From the NCBI GenBank assembly GCA_026413225.1, contig JAPMTP010000045.1, positions 1 through 64,000 on the forward strand: a stretch of DNA of 64,000 nucleotides, in the 5' to 3' direction. This document shows, piece by piece, positions 46,301-54,227 of the stretch. Numbering within the stretch: the first letter of the stretch is position 1; the number at the start of each line of letters is the position of its first letter. Origin of the DNA: Otis tarda. Lineage: Eukaryota > Chordata > Aves > Otidiformes > Otididae. The notes under the pieces were generated by a model that searched no databases, was not told the origin of the DNA, and saw nothing but the letters and a program-made list of their open reading frames with translations. A program made the position numbers and the translations under genes.

Positions 46301-49300
46301 GGAGCAGGGCTGCCCGTGGCACCCACGAGCCGCGTCAGCCGTGCTCCTGCGTGGGCATTGCCAGCGGGTGAGGAGCTGGATGTGGGCGCAGCCCTTTGGA
46401 AGCGCGAGATGTGGTGTGTGCGGATGGCTGTGCTGATTGCCAAGCAGAGGCGGGGACGATGGAGGGGAAGATGTGCAAGCGTTGGCTCCTTTTCCCAACC
46501 TTGCTGGTGGTATTGGCGCCACAAAAGCAGTGACAGGGCTGAGCGAGCAGGAGCAGGGGTAGCGTGATGCACCGGACGGGAATGGAGGGTCTTTTGTCCT
46601 CTGCGCTGAATCCCCATTTGAGTTCCCTGGCACGGGAAAAGGGAAGAACTGCAAGGTGACTGCGGCAGCAGCTGGAGGGACTGTAGGCATCGTACATCCT
46701 GTACGGCAAGGGTGGCAGAGGGCGTGCCAGCGAGGTAGGCTGGGTGGCAGGCGGTGACTCAGAGCCTGACGCTGAGCGGGAGGTAGCGCCTGCCCTGGTG
46801 CGCACGTAGCGATGGGGAGGGGAAGCGCCGGGCGCCAGAGGTGCAGCCCAGGCAAAGCTGTTGTTTGAGAGCGAATGGCGGGGGATGGACTGGATGGGCC
46901 TTAAAGGTCCCTTCCAAGCCAAACCGTTCTGTCATTCTATGATCACGTAGAAAGGCAGGCCACCGAGCGGATCGGTGTGCCTGTGTCCAAGGCAATAAAG
47001 TCCTCTGCGGTGGTGCCAAGTGCCAGAGAAAAACGCTGAGGGGGCCACTGAGAGCCACGTGCCGTCCCTCTCCCAGCTCTCCGGAGCATTTGCAGGGCTG
47101 ATGCCCTTTCCGGCGTGAGGTCGGCACAGGGGACCACGTCAGGGGTCTCTGCTGCCGCTGCTGTACCCCACCAATCTGCCAGGAGGCTGTAGGGAGAGAC
47201 ACCACACAGGCTTGGCTCTTGGCACCTGCCGAGGGAGCGGCGTTTTTCAGCGTGGCGGTGTCTAAGCCAGGATCAAGCTGAGCTCGTGTTGAGCCGGAGG
47301 CAATTTGGGCGCGAACTGACTGGGCTGCTTCTTCCTGCAGCCGGCGTGGGCCTTGGTCAACCTGGGCATGCGGTGCCGAGACCAGAGGCACGAGGAAACA
47401 ATCCAGCGCCAAAAAGCAGGCATGGATGAGCTCCGGGGGAGACTGAAGATGCTGGAGGAGAGTCAGTCCTCAGGTAAGTGAGGCTGTCAGGGGTGCAGGG
47501 GGAAGAGGCATCCGTTAGGGCCTGACAGGCGTGGTGGAGCCCGTAATGCGGAGGAGGGGGCAATGGGCCATGCCAGGGGCACAGGCTCCTCACGTGCACG
47601 GGGCTCAGGCTGTTCCCATGCAAAGGCAGCTCTCCCGTGCATGGTAGTGTGCGCAGGTGATAGGAAAGCATTGCAGAAGAAAAAGTGCCAGGTTTCAGAA
47701 ATGCGCATGGTGCCGTGTGAGGAGGTGGCGTTGGCAGGAGGCGGCGGGCGAAGGGCTTGGCAGCAGGAGCTGCCGTGCAGTGGGAGCCAGCAGCGAGCAG
47801 GCGCCCGGTGCTGTGCGTGAGGGCTCCCGCTCTCGGCTGCTGCACTCCTCGAGGCAAGCGAGAGCAGCCAGCACCTCAAGGAACGGAGCCATGGGTCTCG
47901 TAAAGCCTTGGGATTAGCGTGCAGTGTGAGAGTCCTCTGCCAGCCCTCGGCCATTCTCTTTTGGTCCCTCTCTGTTTCGGGTCTCTCCCTGAACGGAGAG
48001 CAGTGTTGAGAAGCGCTGCCGTCGCTGGTAGAAGCTCCCAAGTAGAGGAGCAGTGAGGGGTGCAATCTCCTAATTGTCCCCCGGGGAAGTAGGGTTGCAT
48101 GCTAAATATGTAGGGAAAGCCATGGCCAGAGGCTGGGGTAGCGCTATCTGCAGGGCGGGCGCGTGCAGGCTGTTCTCCGTGGCCTGTGCCCGTCTCCGAG
48201 CCCAGGCCACCCGGCGAGGCTCCAAGGGGCCGAGCTGGGAAGGCGCAGCGTGTCGTACGGAGAGTGGCACATGGCGGTGCGTGTTTGTTTGCCTCCAGCT
48301 GGCAAGAAGAAGGGTTCGGAGCCGCGAGTGGTCCTGGTGAAAGGCTTGCCGGGGAACGTCGGCTGAAAAAAAGGAGTCTTGTGAAGGAGCCGGCACCAGC
48401 ACCAGGAACAGCACCAGCGACTGCCAAGGTGAGAAGGCAGGGCATGGTTTATGGTGCCTGCGGCCTCGGTGGGAAAGCCAGGATGCCTGGAGCTGGCCGG
48501 GGTGGGAGGCTGCGGACCACGGCATTGCCGGGGCAGCCTGTGCCGTGCAGCGGAAGGCAGGCGCACAAGGCAGCTCGGCCCAGCGCCAGGCAGTGCGGCG
48601 GCTCCATTGCTCTTTCCCTGTCTGTGCAGGCTCCTGACGCCGTTCCTCACGGGGCTGCGCACGAGGCCGCCGATGGGGCAACGAGCTCGGAGGTGTTTAA
48701 GGCGATGGAGCTCAGCGAGAAGATGGTAGGTCAGCGACAGACGTGTAGAAACGGTACCCAGCGCTCGTAGAGGGGAGAGTGGTTTCAAACACATTTCGGA
48801 AGTGAGCGATGAGCGTCAGGGTCCTTGCGGGAATGTGGGTGAGGCCAAAGTGTGGATGGCAGGTGCCAGGGCACGCCAGGCGTCTGCCGGGACGTCTCAG
48901 GATGCCTGGAAACGCAACGGCGCATCCTTCTCCCCTTCCCATCTCAGCTCTCTGGGGCTGTTTCCCTGCGGGAGTCGGGGCTGATCCTTGAGGAGAGGGT
49001 ACGGTCCGTGGGAAGCTCACCCAGGGAAAGCACGCGTGGAAAGTAGACAAAGTGGGAAGGGGAACGCAGCAGGTTCCTCGCGGCGTTGTCTGTCTCCCTC
49101 AGTGGAGCAGAATGAGAGCAGGTGGCTGAGCAGGGTGATGGTAGGTGGCAGAGGAATTGTCAGGCCGAGGAAATAATGCATTCCCGGGGCTTTCCGCAGT
49201 ACGTTGACATCATTAGTGCTCTGGCAAGCCTGGTGAAGATGAAGGAGCTGTCAGGAACGCGGTCTCTGAAGCAGGAGGAAAGAGAACAAGCAGGGCTGCA

Positions 49301-50068
49301 GAGGCAGAAGCACCTGGAGGAGCTGTTGGAAAAGCTCAAGAACCTCCAGAGCTGCCTGGAGAAGAAAGAAGAAATGATGAAGCTTCATGAGAGCAAGAGG
49401 TACTAGAGGCCAGGTGGCTGTGGGTGGCCGCGGGTCCGAGTGAGGCAAGGTCCTGGGCTGCAAAGCGACGGGAAACTCGTGGGAAGGAGTGGTGCAGCCT
49501 CGCGGCAGCGATACACGCCTGGTTGTGCCGCTGGCCAGGACTGGTCCCGTGTTGGTATGGTCCAAAGCAGAATGGTGAGGAGAAGCAGAGAGACGTCCTC
49601 TGGGTGCCTCGCAGGGCCCAGCGCAGTCAGGCAGTGGCAGAGTCGGGGGACCCTTGGCAAATTCCCTGGTGCGGACGGGCCGGACCCAGGGAGAGCGGCA
49701 GCATCGGCTGGGGTGGAGGGCCGGTGTCAGCGGGACAGAGCCAGGCGTGGGAGCCGATGGGAAGGGCTGTCCAGGGCACAAGGAATGGGCACAGGGAAAG
49801 TGCCTGCTGAAGTTTTTGCCGGTCCGAGCAAGGCGCTTGCTGCTCCCATGTCCTTCAGCATCACCCCATGGTGTGGGGAGGGTCCTAGGAGGGGTGCAAG
49901 TGCGGAGGCCAGCTGTGTTTTGGGAGGTTGACGCGGTGACGGACGCCTTCCCCCTCCCGTTTTGTGCAGGCTGAAAGAAGAGTCCCTGCAAGCCCAGCAG
50001 CCTGTGTGCGTGGGCAAGCAGAAGGCCAGAGAGACCACGGCAGACCCTGCCAAGAGACGAGGCGCGTA
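31049..50068 (+). CDS. FHAD1-like coiled-coil gene, plus-strand copy (26 placed exons, spliced)
   Basis: I placed the exons by eye from AG/GT borders and reading phase. There are six 5' exons, three tandem cassettes of five exons each, and five 3' exons ending in TAG at 50,066-50,068. The translated exons are rich in E, K, Q, R and L with heptad spacing, as in long coiled coils. The exon beginning YVDIISALASL and the next exon resemble the C-terminal part of FHAD1 as I remember it, and an EFHD2-like exon follows downstream, as in other vertebrates. No FHA domain is seen, so this would be an N-terminally truncated paralogue. FHAD1 is little studied; a sperm or cilium role is only a guess. A start is possible at the in-frame ATG at 31,187 in the first exon. 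If translation began further upstream, a TAG at 31,082-31,084 would stop it. One link, from the exon at 33,763 to the first cassette, is out of phase in my reading. Confidence 0.6.
32176..32267 (+). CDS. Plus copy, exon with VMTGIPGSG (92 nt)
   Basis: The acceptor is TTTTTTCCAG and the donor is AAG|GTGAGG. Two starting bases complete the codon left open by the exon at 31,049. The peptide runs VMTGIPGSGATGAEETAFLG and ends EGDIIPQEK. The minus copy has the same 92-nt exon with the same splice sites. Confidence 0.65.
32721..32780 (+). CDS. Plus copy, short charged exon (60 or 48 nt)
   Basis: The frame encodes EEKQELRERELTLSRN, followed by the donor AAT|GTGAGT. Two acceptors are possible 12 bases apart (ends of TTCATTCTAG and CTCTAGACAG). 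Both keep the frame, so the exon starts at 32,721 or 32,733. The composition is typical of the start of a coiled coil. Confidence 0.6.
33176..33280 (+). CDS. Plus copy, coiled-coil exon RIKELESDVERL (105 nt)
   Basis: The exon has 35 whole codons between CTCTTGCAG and GTAAGG. The peptide starts RIKELESDVERLQGEVQKY and ends QLAEKAK, with hydrophobic residues at heptad spacing. It is identical in length and phase to the minus copy. Confidence 0.75.
33408..33515 (+). CDS. Plus copy, coiled-coil exon AEKMLKQHRARQ (108 nt)
   Basis: The exon has 36 whole codons between GGCTTGCAG and GTAGGG. The peptide starts AEKMLKQHRARQALWLQAMG and ends in a basic, Glu-rich helix. It continues the coil of the previous exon in phase 0. 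Confidence 0.75.
33763..33853 (+). CDS. Plus copy, exon LKSFKFQVSWEKGTERLL (91 nt, one extra base)
   Basis: The acceptor is TTTCTGGTATAG. The frame starts LKSFKFQVSWEKGTERLL and ends at TSGK. The minus copy ends GGCAAG|GTCTGT after exactly 30 codons. Here one extra A (GGCAAAGGTCTG) makes the exon 91 nt, or shifts the donor. Neither length joins in phase to the first exon of the first cassette, so either an exon is missing from my reading or this border is wrong. Confidence 0.55.
35257..38745 (+). CDS. Plus copy, cassette 1: five exons, 226 codons
   Basis: The exons are K 35,257-35,372, E 36,210-36,369, Q 36,696-36,804, P 38,270-38,402 and D 38,586-38,745. Their lengths are 116, 160, 109, 133 and 160 nt, summing to 678. 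Phases join correctly within the cassette (K-E, E-Q, Q-P, P-D) and D joins in phase to the next K. K and E are coiled coil (VAEMQNVILSKEDVIS; NMCQVKDQERELHLLRKEL). Q contains QARAECQALRDASREAVLKV. P starts PAWALVNLGMWCRDQRHEET. D starts DRKALQKKKCQASEKR and is basic, then Gly/Ser/Gln-rich. All have AG and GT borders. Confidence 0.7.
37697..37890 (+). mobile_element. CR1 LINE 3'-end remnant, arm B cassette 1
   Basis: It is orthologous by position to the arm A remnants, with the CR1 tail ATTCTGTCATTCTATGATC. It lies in the Q-P intron. Confidence 0.9.
39907..43425 (+). CDS. Plus copy, cassette 2: five exons, 226 codons
   Basis: The exons are K 39,907-40,022, E 40,860-41,019, Q 41,360-41,468, P 42,950-43,082 and D 43,266-43,425, with the same lengths and splice sites as cassette 1. 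There are scattered substitutions. K reads SWLSNEL where cassette 1 has SRLSKEL, and P reads NLGMRCRD where cassette 1 has NLGMWCRD. No internal stop is seen in the phased reading. Confidence 0.7.
42361..42553 (+). mobile_element. CR1 LINE 3'-end remnant, arm B cassette 2
   Basis: It is the same remnant and position as in cassette 1 of arm B, with only a few substitutions. Confidence 0.9.
44604..47816 (+). CDS. Plus copy, cassette 3: five exons, 226 codons
   Basis: The exons are K 44,604-44,719, E 45,557-45,716, Q 46,057-46,165, P 47,341-47,473 and D 47,657-47,816, again of the standard lengths. E carries ELSKQRKSEAEWNM, where the other cassettes have EQ(Q/R)KSEVEQNM, and D carries KCQVSEMRMVP. 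The intron between Q and P has lost about 310 bases. D ends with two bases that join in phase to the single starting base of the first unique 3' exon at 48,299, so the last cassette is spliced cleanly into the 3' part of the gene. Confidence 0.7.
46884..46944 (+). mobile_element. CR1 LINE 3'-end remnant, truncated by deletion, arm B cassette 3
   Basis: Only the last 60 bases remain. A deletion of about 310 bases joins GAATGGCGGG of the intron directly to GGATGGACTGGATGGG of the CR1. The junction is in a G run, which fits slippage or microhomology-mediated loss. Confidence 0.85.
48299..48428 (+). CDS. Plus copy, unique exon WQEEGFGAASGPGERLAGE (130 nt)
   Basis: The acceptor is TTGCCTCCAG and the donor AAG|GTGAGA. 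One starting base completes the codon opened by exon D of cassette 3. The peptide starts WQEEGFGAASGPGERLAGE, has a basic cluster (RRLKKRS) and ends in a Pro/Ala-rich tail. It lies just past the point where the cassette homology ends. Confidence 0.6.
48630..48725 (+). CDS. Plus copy, unique exon ending FKAMELSEKM (96 nt)
   Basis: The exon has 32 whole codons between TCTGTGCAG and GTAGGT. The peptide starts APDAVPHGAAHEAADGATSS and ends EVFKAMELSEKM. Phase 0 at both ends. Confidence 0.65.
48948..48998 (+). CDS. Plus copy, 17-codon exon LSGAVSLRESGLILEER
   Basis: The exon has 51 nt between CCATCTCAG and GTACGG, phase 0 at both ends. It encodes a short amphipathic stretch. Being very short, it rests mainly on the splice sites and on the phase match with its neighbours. 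Confidence 0.5.
49200..49399 (+). CDS. Plus copy, C-terminal coiled-coil exon YVDIISALASLVKMKE (200 nt)
   Basis: The acceptor is CTTTCCGCAG and the donor AG|GTACTA. The peptide starts YVDIISALASLVKMKELSGT and continues as a strong coiled coil with QRQKHLEELLEKLKNLQSCL. The same exon in the minus remnant (19,911-20,119) is nine bases longer, from three extra codons (LPQ) after LKQ. It ends with two bases that join in phase to the last exon. Confidence 0.75.
49970..50068 (+). CDS. Plus copy, last exon with altered C-terminus
   Basis: The acceptor is TTTTGTGCAG. The frame reads LKEESLQAQQPVCVGKQKAR and ends AKRRGA followed by TAG. Compared with the minus remnant (19,167-19,338), one A is missing after GGCC, which shifts the frame. 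All similarity stops at about 50,050, so the natural end is replaced by unrelated sequence. Confidence 0.65.
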
Positions 50069-51350
50069 GGAGGGGGCCGCATGTGGGCCTTTGGAAGGTG
50101 AAGGCCTACAGCAGGCATGGATCATTGCGCTGTGGACTCTCTAGTTTTGGATGCCGAACGAGGTGTGGGTTTGTTTTGAGGAGACTCGTAGATTTTTGGG
50201 CCCGTTGGCGTGACTCTGGTGTGTGTAGGACCTTTGTTTTCTGTAATAGTGCGGTTTTTGTTGTTAGAAAAGGTTGAGTTACTGTAGCCTAGTGTTTTAT
50301 TTTTTTTTTCCTGTGTGCGTGTATGTACGGAATTGTCCCCATACGAGTGCAAATCCCGTGACCCCCGTCCCCACCGCGTCCCAGGGAAGCTGGAGCCTGG
50401 GAAACGTGGGACGTGGGATGCCAAGAACGCTGGAACGAGCTGCCATGTGGTATTGGGCAGGGAGGAAGAAGAGCCACGTCGGCCGTGCCCATGTGTTACA
50501 GCGGCCGGGTGAGAGGAGAGCCAAGTCCCGGTCAGCGGGGATGCGGCACTGACGCGGGCTCGCTCGCCCGCCGTCACGATCAGATGCAGCCCTGCCGCCA
50601 CCGTTTGCGTTCCCGAGGGCGAGAGCAGAGCCTGGTTTCTGGGGAGCAGCGGCGTTTTGGGGTGGGGGTCTGTGCAGGGAGCGGGCAGCTCGAGCGCACG
50701 TGGCCCCTGCAGCCGCTCTGCCCTCGCATCGCGCGGAGCAGGCTGTGCCGAGGCCTCTGCAGCTCCTTTCAGCCGAGGCTAATGTGGGTGTGGGCGCACC
50801 CCCGGCGGGGGGTTTTGAGGGTTTGTTATTTTTTTTTCTTTTTTAATGGGATGAAAAAGCCTAAAAGCAGCACCGAGGGGCTGTGGCTTGCTGACGCAGA
50901 AACGTCCGTGGGCACGTTTTCTGGCAGGGCCTCCCCAGGGGCACCCCGGGCTGTGCGACGGCCGGTGCCCGATGCCCAATTTTGAGCAGGGGGCGAGCGG
51001 CCGTGCCGCAGGGCTCTGGTTATGGATGCATCCCATGTTTCCCCCCTTAAATCTGGCGAGGGTTCCCCTCCATTGGCAGGACTGGGCTGATTTTGGGGAC
51101 AAGGTGCATCCTTGTGTGCCCACATAGGTTGACCCTTGTGCTGCGGGCATCATCTGGGGGTGCAAGGGATGGGTTTGGGGTGGGCGCTGCCTGCCTCCCA
51201 CCCTGGGCCCCCCACGCCCCGTAGCCGAGGGATGGAGCTGGGAGGGGGGCCGGGGTCTGTGGATGCGTTGAGAGGGGGCTGGAGAAGGCCGTGTTCCCAA
51301 GGGATGGCAGCAGCATCCCTGGGAGAGCCCCGGGGCTGCGGGGGAGGCGC
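50069..51350 (+). other. Intergenic stretch between the FHAD1-like gene and the EFHD2-like exon
   Basis: I find no AATAAA soon after the stop codon. It has T runs near 50,300 and 50,830 and becomes CpG-rich to the right. There is no exon I can support. Confidence 0.45.
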
Positions 51351-51357
51351 AGCGGGT

Positions 51358-51571
51358 GGGCGCAGGCGGGGCGGGGGGCACCCGGACAGCGGCGGCGGCG
51401 GAGGAGCTGTCGGGGCGGCGGAACCCGGAGCGGGGAGCGGGGAGCCCGGTGGGCCGGCTGGGGGGCGAGGGCTCGGCCGGGGGGGCGGCCGGCGGGTGTT
51501 CAGCCCCGCCGGGGAGTTGCGGGAGTGCAGCCGGCGGCAGCTGCGCGCCATGGAGCGGCTCTTCCGACAGT
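51358..51571 (+). CDS. EFHD2-like first exon (partial support)
   Basis: The phased peptide at 51,490-51,570 reads RRVFSPAGELRECSRRQLRA then MERLFRQ. This matches, with conservative changes, the segment just before the first EF hand of EFHD2/EFHD1, mitochondrial- or cytoskeleton-linked calcium-binding proteins. After CAG T a GT follows, so a donor would leave one T to begin the Tyr codon that starts the next segment in this family. Upstream, EELSGRRNPE in a neighbouring frame fits the preceding ELS-containing segment, so a frameshift is likely in the G runs near 51,478-51,485. The N-terminal start is not clear. Its orientation and position after FHAD1 match vertebrate gene order. Confidence 0.55.
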
Positions 51572-51639
51572 GTGGGGGGGGGGGGGGATTGCGGGGGGAC
51601 CCCCCTCCATCCGGGCAGGACGGGTTCCCGGGACCCCCA

Positions 51640-52070
51640 GACCTTAGGGGAAGGACCCCAGTCCCCTCCCAGCTCCTAGCAGGAGGGATCCCAGGCTCCT
51701 GGCTGAAGGGACCCCCCGATTCGTCACAGGAAGAACCTGCGGGAACCGCCCAGGTCTTTGCGGAAGGGACCCCCTCTGTTTTTTGCAAGATGACCCCCAG
51801 GACGTCCCCAGCTCCTTGCAGGAAGGACCCCCTAAATCTTTGCAGGAGGGATCCCCCCCAGGCTCCTTGCAGCCCCCTCCCCCCATTCCGTGCAGGTGGA
51901 CCCCCCCAGCTCCTTGCAGGAGGCTTCCCCACCACCCCAGCCTTTTGCAGAGGGATGGCTGGGACACCCCCCACCCGCGCTCCTTGCGGGAGGGATCCCC
52001 GGGATTTTCCCCCTCCCCGGCACCTTGCATGGGACGCCGTCCCCCAGCCCCTTACAGCAGGGTCCCCTCT
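51640..52070 (-). repeat. G-rich minisatellite, right copy
   Basis: It has the same TGCAAGGAGCTGGGGG-type units as at 24,395, G-rich on the minus strand, but fewer of them. It begins shortly after the EFHD2-like exon, so it would lie in that gene's first intron. A run of 13 G is at about 51,574-51,587. Confidence 0.8.
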
Positions 52071-52887
52071 GCACCCCCGCAGAACGGACCCCCCGCCCAT
52101 CTCGTGGGACGGGGGACCCTGGCCCCTTGCGCTGGGGCCGGTGGAGATGGCAAGGGACCCCCGCGTTGCCGCTGCGCCGAGGGGGCCCCCATTTTTCTGC
52201 CCGCGGTGCAGCCCCCCGGGGCTGCGGCGTGTCCCAGGCACCCGACCGCGCTGCGCGCCGCCGCGCACGGCGGAGCGTGACTCCGGCAGCCCGGCCCCGG
52301 GCAAGCATCGAGCCCTGGAAATTTCTGGGCGGGAGAGCGAAAGCGGGGTGGCTTCGGCCACGGTCACGCCGGGATGCGCGTGAGTAGCCGGGGGCGAGCG
52401 GGGTGACCCGGAGCGTCCCCGCAGAGCCCGTCGGGCGCTTTGTGCGGGCAGCTCCCGCCGGCGAAGGCACGGCCGCGGTCTGCTGCAGCCCCTCGCTCCG
52501 GCCGGGAAAGTCCCTGCAGGGCCGAGCTGGGCGCGGCGAGGCCCGAAGCCCGAGGCTGGGGGGCTGTTGGGGTGCCAGCGTGCCCTCCCCAGGGCGAGGA
52601 GCCCCCCTGTTCTCCCGCTTCTTCCCGGAGGCTGGCACCCCGGCCCTGGACGCGGCAGCGAGACGCGCAGGTTGCGCCTCGACGCGCCGATGCGGCTGTG
52701 CCGGGTACAGCAGGGCCCGGGAGGGCTTTTGGTCCCTGCGGGGGTGATGTTCCCCTTTGGGAGCTTCCCGGGGAGAGGCAGAGGGACGGATGCGCACGGC
52801 AAATCGGAGAGGAGGGGAGCGAGAGCGAGGAAGCGCGCTGCAGCCGGGGGAAGGCTTGCACGGGACGGGGCGGCAGGGCCACGCTGC
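52071..52887. other. CpG-rich block, right copy
   Basis: It is the inverted copy of 23,549-24,394. No gene is recognised despite long open frames on both strands. Confidence 0.45.
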
Positions 52888-53664
52888 TGAAGCCGAAAAA
52901 GCTCTGAGAAAAGAAACTTCGTAGTCCAGGTAACTATTAAGCAGGTATTCTTTATTACAGCGCCGGGCACGCGGGGGATCGCTCCTCCAAACGCCTGCGC
53001 CGTGATGAGCGACAGGTACAAGATTTGTGCATCGCAGACACACAGATTCGTAGAATTCCCGAGGATTTGGTGACATAGTCGTTAGTTTTTCGAGAAATCA
53101 TTCTCGTAAGTTTCCACCCAGGTGAGACAGGTTCTTCCCCAGTCTCTGCGTCCTCCCGTGTCTGTTCTCAGGAGTCGCAGTCCCTCTGCTGGTCGTTTAC
53201 TTCAGCCGGTGGTTGTTTCCTCCTCTTCATCACCGTGTGCGCTGCGTGAACTCAGACTTTTGTTTTTCTTTCTTCTTGCTGCCAAGGCAGCTTCTTAGCG
53301 ACTTGTCTGTGTTGGTTCCCAGTGTCCTTGGTTGTTCCACCCCAGCAGTTGCTTCTAAACCCCTGAAGCCCCCTTCTCTTGGTTTCACTCGTGTGTCTGT
53401 GCTCCCTCAGGATGTTCCCATGGGACTCATCCCAGCACCTGCTGGGGCATTCTGAAAGTACCTTGTTATGGTAAATTTCTGACTCTGCTGTTCTTTCTCT
53501 CGAGGTTAGTAGTTTGTACTTTTGCACAAGAATTAAATTGTTCTGCAGGGGTTCCTGCTAGGCTATACAAAAACTACTGTTTTATTATAAAGCTACTTGT
53601 TTTATTGCTTAATAATTTTATTATTATTCTGATTAGTCCTTTATTCTTCTAGATCTCCTCTTCA
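52888..53664 (-). mobile_element. 3' LTR (777 bp) of the gamma-like ERV
   Basis: It has the termini TGAAG and CTTCA on the minus strand, next to the polypurine tract AAGAAGGGGGAG. It is nearly identical to the LTR at 22,773-23,548 and duplicated together with its host flank, so the two are copies of one insertion. Confidence 0.8.
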
Positions 53665-53706
53665 ACTCCCCCTTCTTAAAGATCATTGCAAATTCTTTTG
53701 CAAAAT

Positions 53707-54227
53707 TTAGAGAATCCCATTGGTTTTGATGGTCCTTTTAAAATCCTTGCCTGATTCTACTCGATATTTAAGTTTATGTGATTTCTGTTCTTCGTAACTC
53801 CCTGTGGCCCTTTCACAGCACCAGGAAGCACATTGAATTAGACTGCAAGTAAGGAAAATGAGCAAACCAAGCAACGTAGCAGCCGTAAATAATTGTTTCA
53901 GCCGTGTGAGACTGGGAAGCCGAGAAGTAAGTTTGTTCCACACATCTTCAAAGCCCCGTGAAGTATCATCCTTGGTGACCTCACGTAAGCTTTTAGTCTG
54001 CTCCCGAATCTCTTTTAGATCTCTGGAGATCCTACCACTCTGATCTAGATACATACAACAGCTTGTGTTAATGACTGTGCCAACCCCCCTTGCGAGGCCA
54101 AAAATAGGTCCAGGGCCATCCGATTCTGTAAAACTACTTTTGACAAGCTGGATACTTCAGTTTGCAGCCCTTGTAGAGCATCAATAGTTTTGTTTTCCAT
54201 ATTTTCTGTTACAGCCAAAATGTTCAC
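53707..54227 (-). pseudogene. ERV env transmembrane end
   Basis: Same content as at 22,230-22,729: LQNRMALDLFLASQGG, the charged helix, the membrane span LFTAATLLGLLIFLTCSLIQ and a basic tail. A stop splits it near 54,045. Just upstream it is fused to the beginning of integrase by a large deletion, so no surface subunit remains. Confidence 0.75.

Larger units (their letters stand above)
29168..48235 (+). repeat. Arm B of the large inverted repeat
   Basis: This is the partner of arm A, in the opposite orientation, with a 12.5-kb spacer made mostly of ERV sequence. Its inner edge falls in the middle of a degraded retroviral RNase H reading frame, so retroviral sequence is joined directly to the 5' flank of the FHAD1-like gene. 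The homology runs through the CpG-rich region, the 5' exons and the tandem exon cassettes. To the right, 48,235 marks the end of the last cassette. The unique 3' exons follow, and their arm A counterparts would lie outside the window. Confidence 0.85.
34495..48235 (+). repeat. Three tandem copies of a 4.4-4.7 kb exon cassette (arm B)
   Basis: Unit starts lie near 34,495, 39,165 and 43,845, and the last unit ends near 48,235. The spacing is about 4,670, 4,680 and 4,390 bases. The shared start contains the phrase CCTGAATCCCGTGGTGAGAG. The third unit is shorter because about 310 bases, including most of a CR1 remnant, are deleted near 46,884. All units keep the same five exons with identical lengths, and most of their introns are near identical. 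Confidence 0.85.
51640..54206 (-). repeat. Second inverted duplication, right copy
   Basis: It is the partner of 22,230-24,800 in the opposite orientation: minisatellite, CpG-rich block, LTR and env end. Here the retroviral part continues into a longer provirus with pol and gag. Confidence 0.8.

Noticed and set aside
34495-48235. Satellite DNA or CRISPR-like array
   Set aside because: Units are 4.4-4.7 kb with exon-intron structure; there are no short spaced repeats. The genome is avian.
51150-53021. Open frame of about 620 codons on the minus strand across the minisatellite, CpG block and LTR
   Set aside because: It crosses an LTR and a minisatellite and is Pro/Gly/Arg-rich. It is open because of GC composition and repeats, and has no family resemblance.
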